A stretch of 64,000 nucleotides of DNA from Pedobacter fastidiosus (GCF_014306625.1 NZ_JACRYL010000004.1:62001-126000), one strand, 5' to 3'; positions 28,418 through 37,634 are shown, counted from the first letter of the stretch. Made by a program: numbers and translations. The notes: generated by a model from the sequence alone, not told the origin.

Positions 28418-28455
28418 AAAAAATCCTTGCAGATGTAAATTTGCAAGGATTTTTT
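28418..28455 (+). terminator. Rho-independent terminator of the glutamate dehydrogenase gene
   Basis: AAAAAATCCTTGCA pairs with TGCAAGGATTTTTT around a 10-base loop. Confidence 0.92.
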
Positions 28456-28544
28456 ATTTTCTTCCTTATTTGGTGATCCACCAACCAATATTAAAAAATG
28501 CTTATTAAGCCACCAAATATTTGAGTGAGTAATTTATATTTTGA

Positions 28545-28644
28545 AAATGGTCGGTTCTGTCTTTGTAGGAGAGGCTCGGTCCTGCTAATGCTCCAAGCAC
28601 CAGAAAATGGTGGCTTTTCGCGTATATCAGGTTTATTAACAAAA
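28545..28644. repeat. Dispersed intergenic repeat, second copy of the ATCAGGTTTATTAACAAAA family
   Basis: The convergent spacer 28385-28702 (318 bp) holds the terminator above and this repeat. It ends in the exact 19-base string seen at 15712-15730, preceded by GGCTTTTCGCGTAT. An open frame over it (28525-28737) is not credible as a gene. Confidence 0.55.
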
Positions 28645-28702
28645 GATCGTTTCAGGCATGGAGTTCTCAATTATTATTATCCACTCAAAGAATCCATTAA
28701 AC

Positions 28703-30109
28703 TTACCTCGAAAGTGGTGGTTTTATTACCATATTAAAATTAGAATTTAATAAAGTAGTTAATCCATTCTGTGCTAAATTTAAAATCTGTACCAGCGAAT
28801 TTGCATTTTCATTTGTGAAAGTTAATTCAGATTCTAACTTAATTTTATCTTTTTCTATTGCTCTTCCCCTAATTTCTAATTTTTTAAACAAATTAATTCG
28901 ACTAATCAGCACATTGAAAGGTTGTTGTTTGCCCAATTTTTCGAAATTCAATTTAAAATACAAGAAATCATCTGAGGCCTCTTTTTTAACTTCCAGATTT
29001 TTATTTTTAATTGTACTCAGCTGTACATTGTTTTGATTGGCCTTAAAATAAAAAGAAGAAAATGGAATTATTGGTCCGCTTATTTTGCCTGTCGATGAAT
29101 TTAAAAGGCCATACTTTTTTAAATAATTAGCCATTTCAGTAGCGTTGGCATCCATATTTATAGAAATATTCGGAACCATATTGTCCTGAAGAATCTTCTT
29201 TTCAACCCGCTCAAAATTATCATTGTATTCATAACCAACAACAGTATCTACCTGCTTTGTCGAGCTTAACCATTCAATATCAATATAATCCTTATAAAAG
29301 CTTTTTAATGTATTTGTAGATAGGGCAGGACTTTCAATCGCTGGTTCTTTCTTGGTAGAATCCGCTTTGTATTTGGCATTTATCCAAAAACTTATCGTGC
29401 TTTCCGAACTTAAAATTCTGTGCTGAGGTTTTAATGCCGGCTCAATTATTTTACTAATAAATTCACTGGTAAAATCGACTTTTCCATCAGTAAAATTCAT
29501 TTTACTTAAACTCTGCTCATTTTGAAAGCATAAGTGATCAGAAATATCCGTTAAATCTGCAAACTTAGTTTCGCCAATCTTAACTGTATTTTTCTGGTTT
29601 AAAAGATCCCTTAAAATGGAGACCGATGCGTCCTTTTTTGGTGCAAATGCAAAAGCAACTTTCTTATTATCGAATAGAATAGTTAAAGTTGAATCTGTTG
29701 ACTGATAAAAATTATGTTCTATTTTGGTCAATTTGGACGACAGCTTACTCTCGGCAAACTTTTGAAAAGCTACGGAATCACTTATTTTGAAAGTAGAGAA
29801 AAAGGTCGATTTATCTTTGCCTTTTAAGCCATAAAAATAAATGTTTGCAGGGATTTCCAATCCTGTTTTTAAATCTTCAATCTTTTGCTTAAAATCTTTT
29901 TTGCCCGATCCAGCATATTCTTTTGGGTGTTTAAGGTAACTTATCGCAAGTGTTTTAAACAATCCATCAACGCTAATTTTAATTACTGCATTTGTATTAG
30001 CTGGAATTAAAACATTGTTAGACTGAATCTCGCGATATTTAAAAAATGCAAAATAGGAGATCAGCAACAATACTACGATTGTTGCTGATATTATTAAAAA
30101 TTTCTTCAT
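28703..30109 (-). CDS. Envelope protein, DUF4836-like, single N-terminal anchor
   Basis: 468 residues. One N-terminal hydrophobic segment (residues 4-23) and then a soluble periplasmic body starting NVLIPANTNAVIKISVDGLFKTL. The same 'IPxxAxAVxxI' opening and general pattern occur in the next gene upstream (30210-32231), so they are probably distant paralogues. The family assignment DUF4836 is from memory. Function unknown. Confidence 0.6.
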   Translation of the reverse strand: MKKFLIISATIVVLLLISYFAFFKYREIQSNNVLIPANTNAVIKISVDGLFKTLAISYLKHPKEYAGSGKKDFKQKIEDLKTGLEIPANIYFYGLKGKDKSTFFSTFKISDSVAFQKFAESKLSSKLTKIEHNFYQSTDSTLTILFDNKKVAFAFAPKKDASVSILRDLLNQKNTVKIGETKFADLTDISDHLCFQNEQSLSKMNFTDGKVDFTSEFISKIIEPALKPQHRILSSESTISFWINAKYKADSTKKEPAIESPALSTNTLKSFYKDYIDIEWLSSTKQVDTVVGYEYNDNFERVEKKILQDNMVPNISINMDANATEMANYLKKYGLLNSSTGKISGPIIPFSSFYFKANQNNVQLSTIKNKNLEVKKEASDDFLYFKLNFEKLGKQQPFNVLISRINLFKKLEIRGRAIEKDKIKLESELTFTNENANSLVQILNLAQNGLTTLLNSNFNMVIKPPLSR

Positions 30110-30171
30110 CAGGTGCTCTTAACTTTTCTTGCCACAGAAACACAGATCTCCACGAAATTTTTTCTATCAAA

Positions 30172-30200
30172 TCTGTGTTTATCCTTTTTATCTGTGGTTA
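30172..30200. repeat. Second copy of the TCTGTGTTYATCC dispersed repeat
   Basis: 29 bases matching 24965-24993 with one mismatch. A related CACAGAAACACAGATC stretch lies at about 30132-30147. The copy lies in the gap between two same-strand envelope genes. Confidence 0.7.
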
Positions 30201-30209
30201 ATAGTTTAA

Positions 30210-32231
30210 TTATTTAGTCGCGTTTTCAATTAAAGAAAACAGATACTTTAAAGCATTTTCATGCCCATTGGGAATTTCTGCACTAATTTCTCCAGAAACG
30301 ACATTGCCTTTTATCGGGTTAGATTTAATGTAAAGATTTCCCATTTTACTTAGCGTGCTGTTCAATTTTTCTGCATTTTCTTCACCACCCATTTCATCAA
30401 CCGGAAATTTTCCAACCATGTTTTTCGAGTTAAAGAGCAAAGTAAAATTGTTTTTGCTTAACAGGTTTTTATGTTCCTTGCTAATCGACCCTTGGTATTG
30501 GTTATTGCTAATGCTCTGCATTTCGGTTAAAGAGTTGCCAAAAAACACAATGCCATCCTTAATCATGAAGTAAATATCAATCGGACTTTTCTTTTTCTCA
30601 ATTTTATAAATATTCTGATCAACCGAAACATAATTTTTATTTACGCCGTATTTAATTAGTTTATTAATCAATCTATTATCCTCTGATGAGAACATGAAAA
30701 GAAAATCAGGCAAAGTTTCCTTTTTAGTTTTGGTAACTTCCTTTCTATTATAATCATCGTCATAATCGTAAGTGGTATAAGTAACATCTTTAGTTGTAAG
30801 TCCATTAACAACTAACAGAGCATCACCTTTAATCACATTGCTTACCGCTTCTTCATCTAACAAAAGTGTAAATAAATCAGTACCTAAATCAATTTCCTCA
30901 TCCATTTTACCACCTAAAAAAGAGCCGTAAGTCTGTTTTAAAAGTTTAGGAAACTCCTCCAAGTAAGCTTTAGTGTCAATAGAATAGCTTGTAAAACCGA
31001 TGGCTTTTTCGCTGTTTATGTATTTCAAAAAGTTTTTATTCAACTTTCTGTTCATTATCTTCTTGTAAGAATCTGCTTGTTCCTGAGCCAATTCCAAACC
31101 TGTAGAAATGCGGAAACTAGTTTTATCCATGTAAAGTTTAGCATTTAAACTTCCGTAACCTTTCATAATTCCAGCTTTGCCATAAGTTCCAAATTCTGGC
31201 GCAATCGAATTATATGCATCTTGTAGGCTCGATACCCAAAGCTCTGCAATGGCCTTATCATCCAAACTGGCGGTATAAGATTTATTGTTTGAAATGGATT
31301 CGTATTCGCTATTAAAAATTTTGTCGGCCTGTGCATTCATCCACACAAAAGCCAATTGTTTTTTCTTAGCCTCTTGTTCTGCTCTTTCTGTTTGATAAAT
31401 GTCGTATTGATCATCAACACTTGCCGTATCAACAGACATAGTGGTACCTTCAGCTGGCTCATCCATAATTGGCGCTTCTTCCACTTTAATCTTCTTAGTC
31501 TTTATAGCTTTTTTGCTCTTTTTAGGCTTTATAGCTGTTTTTTTACTTAAAGATTTTTTCTTTGTTGATTTTTTTGATCCTACTTTTTTCTGAACCTTTT
31601 CCTGTACTGCGGGAACTACAACTTCCTCTACCATAGGTTCAGCAGTTGTTACATAAGTAGTATCTGTTACAATAGTTGCACTATCTGTTAAATCATCATA
31701 ATTATTTTGATAGCGAATTTCTTTAATTCCGTACTTAGCAGATTTTGTAGAATCTGCAAAGAATGTGCTTCTAATGCTTCCGGTAACAAAATAAAGTGTG
31801 TTGTCATTCCATTTTATAATGCTCGTACTGTCAGGCATAACCATTGTTTTTATCCCATTTACAGTTTTAATCTTTTCGTTTTTGTTATTAATTAAGCCTT
31901 CAAATTTTGAAGCATCTTTTAATGGAATCAAAAAGCAGTTATAAGTTATACTATCGTTTAACTGATTGAAATAGTACATATTTTTGTTCAGGTTTATCCC
32001 AAAGTCTTCAATACTTTTAAATTCTTTGTCAAGAGATTTCGAAGTTTCCGTTAATAATTTTTTGCCTAAAAAAGATTCATTAAAATCTTTAACAAACATT
32101 AATTTGAAAACATTGTCGCCTTTAATTGTAGCCACAGCAAAAGCGTTGGATGGGATTTTCTTGACTAAATCTTGAGCTTTGGCAAGATTGAAAATTAAGA
32201 ATAGGGAGATCGCAAATAGAATTTTTTTCAT
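30210..32231 (-). CDS. Secreted DUF4836-like protein with Lys-rich insert
   Basis: 673 residues with a signal peptide (cleavage near AKAQ). N-terminal domain starts LVKKIPSNAFAVATIKGDNVFKL; the middle (about residues 215-255) is a low-complexity Lys/Ser run (repeated KKS and KKK), followed by an acidic Thr/Glu region; then a large domain. The basic insert looks like a linker or anionic-surface-binding segment. Probably works in the envelope with the neighbouring 468-residue relative. Function unknown. Confidence 0.62.
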   Translation of the reverse strand: MKKILFAISLFLIFNLAKAQDLVKKIPSNAFAVATIKGDNVFKLMFVKDFNESFLGKKLLTETSKSLDKEFKSIEDFGINLNKNMYYFNQLNDSITYNCFLIPLKDASKFEGLINNKNEKIKTVNGIKTMVMPDSTSIIKWNDNTLYFVTGSIRSTFFADSTKSAKYGIKEIRYQNNYDDLTDSATIVTDTTYVTTAEPMVEEVVVPAVQEKVQKKVGSKKSTKKKSLSKKTAIKPKKSKKAIKTKKIKVEEAPIMDEPAEGTTMSVDTASVDDQYDIYQTERAEQEAKKKQLAFVWMNAQADKIFNSEYESISNNKSYTASLDDKAIAELWVSSLQDAYNSIAPEFGTYGKAGIMKGYGSLNAKLYMDKTSFRISTGLELAQEQADSYKKIMNRKLNKNFLKYINSEKAIGFTSYSIDTKAYLEEFPKLLKQTYGSFLGGKMDEEIDLGTDLFTLLLDEEAVSNVIKGDALLVVNGLTTKDVTYTTYDYDDDYNRKEVTKTKKETLPDFLFMFSSEDNRLINKLIKYGVNKNYVSVDQNIYKIEKKKSPIDIYFMIKDGIVFFGNSLTEMQSISNNQYQGSISKEHKNLLSKNNFTLLFNSKNMVGKFPVDEMGGEENAEKLNSTLSKMGNLYIKSNPIKGNVVSGEISAEIPNGHENALKYLFSLIENATK

Positions 32232-32282
32232 TAGTTGTAGATGTTAAGGTGATGAAAATTGCTTAAATAAGCAGATTTCAAA

Positions 32283-32963
32283 TTATTTAGATAGTTGTAT
32301 TTGGTTGGAAACATTAATTTTTCCGTTTATTAAATCCATTATACTGCTTTTTAGCATTACCGCTTTTTTAGATTTCGATACGTTTGATGCAGGATTGCTG
32401 GTGTTTGTTACAGGAGATTCGAACCGATAGATGCTGGTGTATGTTGCAGTATTAAAGACGGCTTTATCCTGATTTTTAAGTTTGTTAAACTCTGTTTTAG
32501 CTGTGCCAACTGCCTGATATTTTCGGCTAAATGTTTTGGTTAACTTATTATAACTGTAAGATGAGGTGTTTGTTGCCTTGATTTTTTGTTGGGCTAAAAT
32601 GTTCTTTGTAATGTTATTGATGTTCGAAACATCCTTAAAAGAAAAACTAATCGTGGCGATGTAATTGGTAAAATCACTAGTGCTTTTAACATTTGAGATT
32701 CCCTCAGATTTTTTAAGATAAGTCACAGCTTCATTTAATTCTTGCTGAATTTTTGTTTTGCTGGGAACTTTATAACCTTGAATGCTATCTAAGAGCATAA
32801 CAGAAGCCACCTTAGTTCTGCTCTGACTTAAATTAATGGTTAGAACCACATCGCCAGTACCATCATTTTTCATGGTAATTTCTTCAATAACCTGAAAGCA
32901 AGAACTTAGGAGTGGAATAAAAAAAACGATTAGTAAAACTGCATAGAACTGCTTAAGGTTCAT
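32283..32963 (-). CDS. Hypothetical lipoprotein
   Basis: 226 residues. Signal peptide ending in the lipobox LSSC (Cys22). The mature part starts FQVIEEITMKNDGTGDVVLTINLSQSRTKV, which resembles the opening of DUF-type lipoproteins that carry an 'EEI.MKNDGSG' motif. No enzyme motif seen. It is the first gene of a probable three-gene minus-strand unit with the two DUF4836-like genes (gaps of 51 and 100 bp). Confidence 0.62.
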   Translation of the reverse strand: MNLKQFYAVLLIVFFIPLLSSCFQVIEEITMKNDGTGDVVLTINLSQSRTKVASVMLLDSIQGYKVPSKTKIQQELNEAVTYLKKSEGISNVKSTSDFTNYIATISFSFKDVSNINNITKNILAQQKIKATNTSSYSYNKLTKTFSRKYQAVGTAKTEFNKLKNQDKAVFNTATYTSIYRFESPVTNTSNPASNVSKSKKAVMLKSSIMDLINGKINVSNQIQLSK

Positions 32964-33189
32964 AATCTTTAAATTAGGTGCCGGAATGTAATTTTTAAAA
33001 GGATTATCTGATGTTTCAAACTTAAGAAATTATGAGCGCAATTTTAGCTGTCTGTTAATTATCCAAGTCTTTTTCTTAGAACCATTACAAATAGTTGCAA
33101 AACTGGTTTTAATTTATATTAAACTATCAGCTAATTGTCAATATAAAGACAAGATAAATGTAAAAGAACCATCGCTAAGCCTATTTTTC

Positions 33190-33197
33190 TATCTTTG
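33190..33197 (+). promoter_or_regulatory. -7 box for ccmEF
   Basis: TATCTTTG, 26 bp before the ccmE start. It shows that ccmEF has a promoter separate from ccmBCD. Confidence 0.55.
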
Positions 33198-33223
33198 TTG
33201 CCAGCTTTTACACCAATAGAGAA

Positions 33224-33655
33224 ATGAAAAAAAGTGCCATCATTGGATTGATTACAATCGCGATTTCTGTAGGGATTTTATTCAGCTTAAATGCGAATAC
33301 GGATACTTACTCTAATTTTAAACAGGCTTCTGCATCTGATAAAGAAGAGCATGTTATGGGTTATTGGGAAAAATCAAAAGGTACTTATTACGATGCTGTT
33401 AAGGATGCTAATCACTTCTCTTTCCACATGAAAGATGAAAAAGGAGAAGTTCGCGAAGTTGTTTATAGTGGTACAAAGCCTCAAGATTTTGAAAAATCTG
33501 AAAAATTAGTTCTTATTGGTAAAATGGATAAGGATAAATTTTACGCCTCAAAAATTCTAATGAAATGCCCTTCAAAATATAATGATAACCTTGTTGAAGT
33601 AAATAAAAACGGTAAGGTGGAAGAAGTGAGCAAAGACGGCGAGAAAAAAATATAA
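33224..33655 (+). CDS. ccmE: Cytochrome c maturation haem chaperone CcmE (Cys-type)
   Basis: 143 residues. One N-terminal anchor (residues 5-22) and a periplasmic OB-fold domain (VMGYWEKSKGTYYD through KLVLIGKMDKDKFYASKILMKCPSKYND). Classical CcmE binds haem through His in an HxxxY motif; here the corresponding place reads CPSKY, that is CxxxY, like the Cys-type CcmE described from archaea and Desulfovibrio. It precedes ccmF by 7 bp. Confidence 0.85.
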   Translation: MKKSAIIGLITIAISVGILFSLNANTDTYSNFKQASASDKEEHVMGYWEKSKGTYYDAVKDANHFSFHMKDEKGEVREVVYSGTKPQDFEKSEKLVLIGKMDKDKFYASKILMKCPSKYNDNLVEVNKNGKVEEVSKDGEKKI

Positions 33656-33662
33656 AAATTTA

Positions 33663-36128
33663 ATGGATATTCAATTTGTAGGCGAAAACCTGTTGCCGGG
33701 TAAAATCGGGCAGTTTTTTATTGTGTTGGCGTTTTGCGCATCGTTGCTTTCAACAGTAGCGTATTTTTATGCCAGTCGCGATAAAAATTTAGAAGATAAA
33801 TCTTGGCGAAACCTTGGTAGAATTGGGTTCTTAGTTAACTGGGCGAGTATAATTGGTATCGGAGCCATTTTATTCTATTTAATTTTAGGTCATTATTTTG
33901 AATATTATTATGTTCAATCTCACTCTTCAAAACAACTTCCTGTTTATTATATTATATCTGCATTTTGGGAAGGTCAAGAAGGTAGTTTTTGGCTTTGGGC
34001 TTTCTGGCAATCGTTTTTAGGCGGACTTTTAATTTGGAAAGCCAAAACTTGGGAACGTCCTGTTATGACGGTAGTGGCCTTTTCGCAAGTTTTTTTAACC
34101 TCAATGCTGTTGGGTGTAGAGATTTTCGGCGAACGCATCGGAAGTTCTCCTTTTATATTATTGAGAGATGCAATGGATTTAAAAGCACAGGCGCCAGTTG
34201 TTTTTGCTAATCCAGAAAATTATAAAAATTACCTCAAGTTTATAACTGATGGTAAAGGATTAAATCCATTATTACAAAACTATTGGATGGTTATTCACCC
34301 GCCAACCTTGTTTTTGGGTTTTGCCAGTATGGTTGTGCCTTTTGCTTATGGTATAGCTGGTTTATGGAAAAAAAGATATAAAGAATGGATTAAGCCTGCC
34401 ATGCCGTGGACGCTTTTTGCGGTTATGGTATTAGGAACAGGAATTATAATGGGCTCTTTCTGGGCTTATGAAGCATTAAACTTTGGTGGTTTCTGGGCTT
34501 GGGATCCTGTAGAAAACGCATCGTTAATTCCTTGGCTTACTTTAATCGGAGCCGTGCACGTAATGATTGCTTATAAAAACACTGGTCATGCTTATTTTAC
34601 TGCAATTGCATTGGTGTTTTTAAGTTTCTTGCTGGTACTTTATGCTTCTTTCTTAACCAGAAGTGGAATTCTTGGCGACACATCCGTACACTCCTTTACG
34701 GATATGGGGATGTTTGGCCACTTAATTCTTTATAACGTTGTGTTTGCTGTTTTGGCAGTTGTGCTTATCGTTGTCAGATGGAAAGAATTACCGATCACTA
34801 CTAAAGATGAGGAAACTTATTCTCGCGAATTTTGGATGTTTATTGGTGCATTAGTTGTAACCATTGCTTGTATTCAGGTTATTTTCTCCACCTCAGTTCC
34901 GGTTTTCAATAGGGCTTTTGGAACAAATTTTTCTCCGCCAATTGATGCTGTAAAATATTATAATCAATGGCAAGCACCTTTTGCTGTTTTAATAACATTG
35001 ATTTCTGGCTTTTCTCAATATTTAAAATATAAAAGGACCGATCCGAGAAAATTCTATAGCAGTTTAATTTCTGCAATTCTTTTCTCCGTTGTACTCACAG
35101 CGGGCTTGGTTTACATCACAGGTATTTACACCAATACCATGTATATTTTAATTACTTTTAGCTGTATGTTCGCGGTCCTTTCTAATGCCAGTGTTCTTTA
35201 TCAAGCATTTGGAGGTAAGGCAAAATTGGCTGGTTCAGCGATTGCGCACATTGGTTTTGCCTTTTTAATTTTGGGGGCATTAATTTCGGCGGCTACAAAC
35301 AAACCAATCTCAATTAATACCAATAATTTTATTCCAGTTAAAGATTTCGAGAAAACGGAGAAACCTGGCGAGAACATTATGTTATACAAAAACGAACCTA
35401 AAAAAATGGGTAAGTACACGGTAACTTATGTAAGCGATACCACAATCGCTCCGAACACGATATATCAGCTAAACTTTAAGGTTTATGGTGAAGATGGGAA
35501 AGTTAAAGAAGATTTTAACCTACATCCTCACGTTCAGGATAATGAAAAAATGGGCTTAATAGCTTCACCTGATACCAAACATTATTTAACTTATGATGTG
35601 TACACCCACATTACAAGCGCCGCAATAAAAAAAGAATCTCATGGTGATCATGAAGGTCATTCGGATGATGAAAATTATAAAGAACCAAGAATTGTAAAAG
35701 TTTCTGCAGGCGATACCATCCACACTTCAAGCGGGATTGTAACGGTTAAAGAATTAAATAGAAACCCGACTGCTAAAGATTTAGTATTAGCGCAAGGCGA
35801 TTACGCTGTTGGTTTACCATTAGAAATTAATGCAAGCGGCAAAATTTACAATACAGAGCCAATTTTCTTAATTAAAGGAAATAATACGTTCGATTTTGCC
35901 CGGAAAGTAGAAGGTGTAGATTTGAAATTCCGTTTCTCAAAGGTACTTCCTGATGAGAAAAAGGTTGAGCTACAAATCTTTGAAAAACCTCAGCAAGCTA
36001 AAGATTGGGTGGTTTTTAAAGCCATAGAATTTCCATTCATCAACTTGTATTGGGCCGGAACAATTGTAATGGTTGTTGGATTCTTGATTTCAATTTTTAG
36101 AAGACGAAAAGAAGCTAAAACCGTATAA
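33663..36128 (+). CDS. ccmF: Cytochrome c haem lyase component CcmF
   Basis: 821 residues, with many membrane segments. The WWD haem motif is WAYEALNFGGFWAWDPVENASLIPW near residue 269; haem-binding histidines are likely in VIHPPTLFLGF and VHVMIAY. A large periplasmic C-terminal region follows the last main helices and includes a His/Asp-rich loop (SHGDHEGHSDDENY near 660), which could bind metal. Together with ccmE (7-bp gap) it forms the second half of the ccm system, 6.4 kb from ccmBCD. Confidence 0.93.
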   Translation: MDIQFVGENLLPGKIGQFFIVLAFCASLLSTVAYFYASRDKNLEDKSWRNLGRIGFLVNWASIIGIGAILFYLILGHYFEYYYVQSHSSKQLPVYYIISAFWEGQEGSFWLWAFWQSFLGGLLIWKAKTWERPVMTVVAFSQVFLTSMLLGVEIFGERIGSSPFILLRDAMDLKAQAPVVFANPENYKNYLKFITDGKGLNPLLQNYWMVIHPPTLFLGFASMVVPFAYGIAGLWKKRYKEWIKPAMPWTLFAVMVLGTGIIMGSFWAYEALNFGGFWAWDPVENASLIPWLTLIGAVHVMIAYKNTGHAYFTAIALVFLSFLLVLYASFLTRSGILGDTSVHSFTDMGMFGHLILYNVVFAVLAVVLIVVRWKELPITTKDEETYSREFWMFIGALVVTIACIQVIFSTSVPVFNRAFGTNFSPPIDAVKYYNQWQAPFAVLITLISGFSQYLKYKRTDPRKFYSSLISAILFSVVLTAGLVYITGIYTNTMYILITFSCMFAVLSNASVLYQAFGGKAKLAGSAIAHIGFAFLILGALISAATNKPISINTNNFIPVKDFEKTEKPGENIMLYKNEPKKMGKYTVTYVSDTTIAPNTIYQLNFKVYGEDGKVKEDFNLHPHVQDNEKMGLIASPDTKHYLTYDVYTHITSAAIKKESHGDHEGHSDDENYKEPRIVKVSAGDTIHTSSGIVTVKELNRNPTAKDLVLAQGDYAVGLPLEINASGKIYNTEPIFLIKGNNTFDFARKVEGVDLKFRFSKVLPDEKKVELQIFEKPQQAKDWVVFKAIEFPFINLYWAGTIVMVVGFLISIFRRRKEAKTV

Positions 36129-36176
36129 TAAAACTGCATTTTACTACCATTGCTGTTTAATGAAATTACTTATTAA

Positions 36177-36941
36177 ATGAAAATTGTTCTATTAGGTTCT
36201 GGAAACGTTGCTACTCATTTAGCTAAAGCTTTAATGGCTGTGGGCGAAGATGTGGTACAGGTTTATAGTCAGAATTTAGAACATGCAAAGCTTTTGGCTA
36301 ATGAATTAAAAACTACTGCTATTGATCACTTAGATGAAGTTTCTTTAACTGCTGATCTTTATATTATAGCCGTGAAGGATGATGCCATTGAAAGTGTTGC
36401 CAAAAGTTTAAAAAATGTAAGCGGATTAGTGGTACATACTTCAGGTACTACCGATTTAAAGATTTTATCTTCGAATGTGAAAGATGCAGGTGTTTTTTAT
36501 CCACTGCAAACCTTTTCAAAAAATAAAGCGGTTTCATTTAAAAATATCCCAATTTGTTTAGAGGCTAATTCGGATGATAACCTAAAGAGATTAAAAACAT
36601 TAGCAAATAAATTAAGCAACCAGGTTTACGAACTCGATGGCGAAAAACGTAAGGTTTTGCATTTGGCAGCAGTTTTTGCTTGCAACTTTACCAATCATCT
36701 TTACGTACTTGCGAATCAGTTGTTAGAAAAAAATAATTTAGATTTTGAGATTATAAGACCACTAATTGCTGAAACCGCAGATAAGGTAATGGAAAATTTA
36801 CCTGAAAATGTGCAGACTGGACCAGCCATCCGTAAGGATGAAAATACAATGAATCAGCATTTAAATATGTTGGCAGACCTGCCTGAATTGCAGGAGATTT
36901 ATCAAACATTAAGTAAGAGCATTAAATTAACGCACAAATAG
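36177..36941 (+). CDS. DUF2520 Rossmann-fold oxidoreductase-like protein
   Basis: 254 residues. N-terminal dinucleotide fold (KIVLLGSGNVATHLAKALMAVGEDVVQVYSQN) of the F420-dependent/NADP oxidoreductase type, then DUF2520 features: VVHTSGTTDLKIL, GVFYPLQTFSKNKAV and the C-terminal helical LAAVFACNFTNHLYVLANQLL. Substrate unknown; NAD(P) binding is likely. It lies 48 bp after ccmF. Confidence 0.85.
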   Translation: MKIVLLGSGNVATHLAKALMAVGEDVVQVYSQNLEHAKLLANELKTTAIDHLDEVSLTADLYIIAVKDDAIESVAKSLKNVSGLVVHTSGTTDLKILSSNVKDAGVFYPLQTFSKNKAVSFKNIPICLEANSDDNLKRLKTLANKLSNQVYELDGEKRKVLHLAAVFACNFTNHLYVLANQLLEKNNLDFEIIRPLIAETADKVMENLPENVQTGPAIRKDENTMNQHLNMLADLPELQEIYQTLSKSIKLTHK

Positions 36942-36963
36942 TTCTTTTTACGCTTTTGCTTGT

Positions 36964-36971
36964 TACTTTTG
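36964..36971 (+). promoter_or_regulatory. -7 box for the ferredoxin gene
   Basis: TACTTTTG, 10 bases before the ATG at 36982, so the leader would be very short. Confidence 0.55.
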
Positions 36972-36981
36972 CAACACAATT

Positions 36982-37314
36982 ATGAGCATTTATAAATTAA
37001 AAATAAATTTTGAAGAAGCAGATCACGAATCTATAGAATTACCTATAGCTGCAGGAGAATCTGTTTTAGATGTTTGCCTAGATAACGGAATTGATCTTCA
37101 GCACAACTGCGGTGGAGTTTGCGGTTGCAGTACTTGCCACGTTTACGTAACTAAAGGCATGGATAACATCGAAGAAATTTCTGATAAAGAAGAAGATTTT
37201 ATCGATAGAGCAGTTCGCCCAAGAATTACTTCTCGCTTAGGCTGTCAGTGTGTAGTTATTAACGGCGATATCGAAGTAACTATTCCAGATCAATCAGATT
37301 TTATGGGTCACTAA
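36982..37314 (+). CDS. fdx: 2Fe-2S ferredoxin, adrenodoxin/ISC type
   Basis: 110 residues. Cluster ligands HNCGGVCGCSTCHVYV (C-x5-C-x2-C) and the later LGCQCVV supply four cysteines in the adrenodoxin spacing. The full EEISDKEEDFIDRAV linker of ISC ferredoxins is present. It probably supplies electrons for Fe-S assembly; the next gene encodes IscX and an HscA is at 13.7 kb. Confidence 0.9.
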   Translation: MSIYKLKINFEEADHESIELPIAAGESVLDVCLDNGIDLQHNCGGVCGCSTCHVYVTKGMDNIEEISDKEEDFIDRAVRPRITSRLGCQCVVINGDIEVTIPDQSDFMGH

Positions 37315-37391
37315 AAGTCCAAAGCCTTTAGATGCAAGTCGGAAGATTGGATCGAAATTTTAACTATTACAAATTACAACATTAACAAAAC

Positions 37392-37634
37392 ATGAATAAC
37401 GATAAATTTGCTTTACCCTTTTATTGGAACGATTATGAAGATATTGCAATGTCTTTATATGAGAAATTTGGTGATGATTTCAATGAAACCAAAATCTATA
37501 GAATTCGTTTTACGGAGTTGCTAGAATGGGTATTGGAATTGCCAAACTTTAAAGGAACTCGCGAAGAAAGTAGCGAAGGTCATTTGGAGCAAATTCAAAC
37601 CGCTTGGTGTTACGAGTGGCGAGATAATCAGTAA
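37392..37634 (+). CDS. iscX: Fe-S assembly protein IscX
   Basis: 80 residues, slightly longer than the roughly 66 I recall for IscX. Motif run: FYWNDYEDIAMSLYEKFG, then IRFTELLEWVLELPNFKG and the C-terminal HLEQIQTAWCYEWRD. IscX is a small acidic partner of IscS that modulates cluster assembly. Its stop codon TAA (37632-37634) is the start of a degenerate palindromic arm. Confidence 0.86.
   Translation: MNNDKFALPFYWNDYEDIAMSLYEKFGDDFNETKIYRIRFTELLEWVLELPNFKGTREESSEGHLEQIQTAWCYEWRDNQ

Noticed and set aside
28525..28737. 70-residue plus-strand ORF in the spacer after glutamate dehydrogenase
   Set aside because: It overlaps a dispersed repeat (28545-28644) and runs into the convergent gene; its peptide is unlike any family I know.
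29633..29639. An extra TGCGTCC match on the plus strand, as in the sigZ-type motif
   Set aside because: It lies inside a coding region on the other strand and has no matching second box or downstream start.
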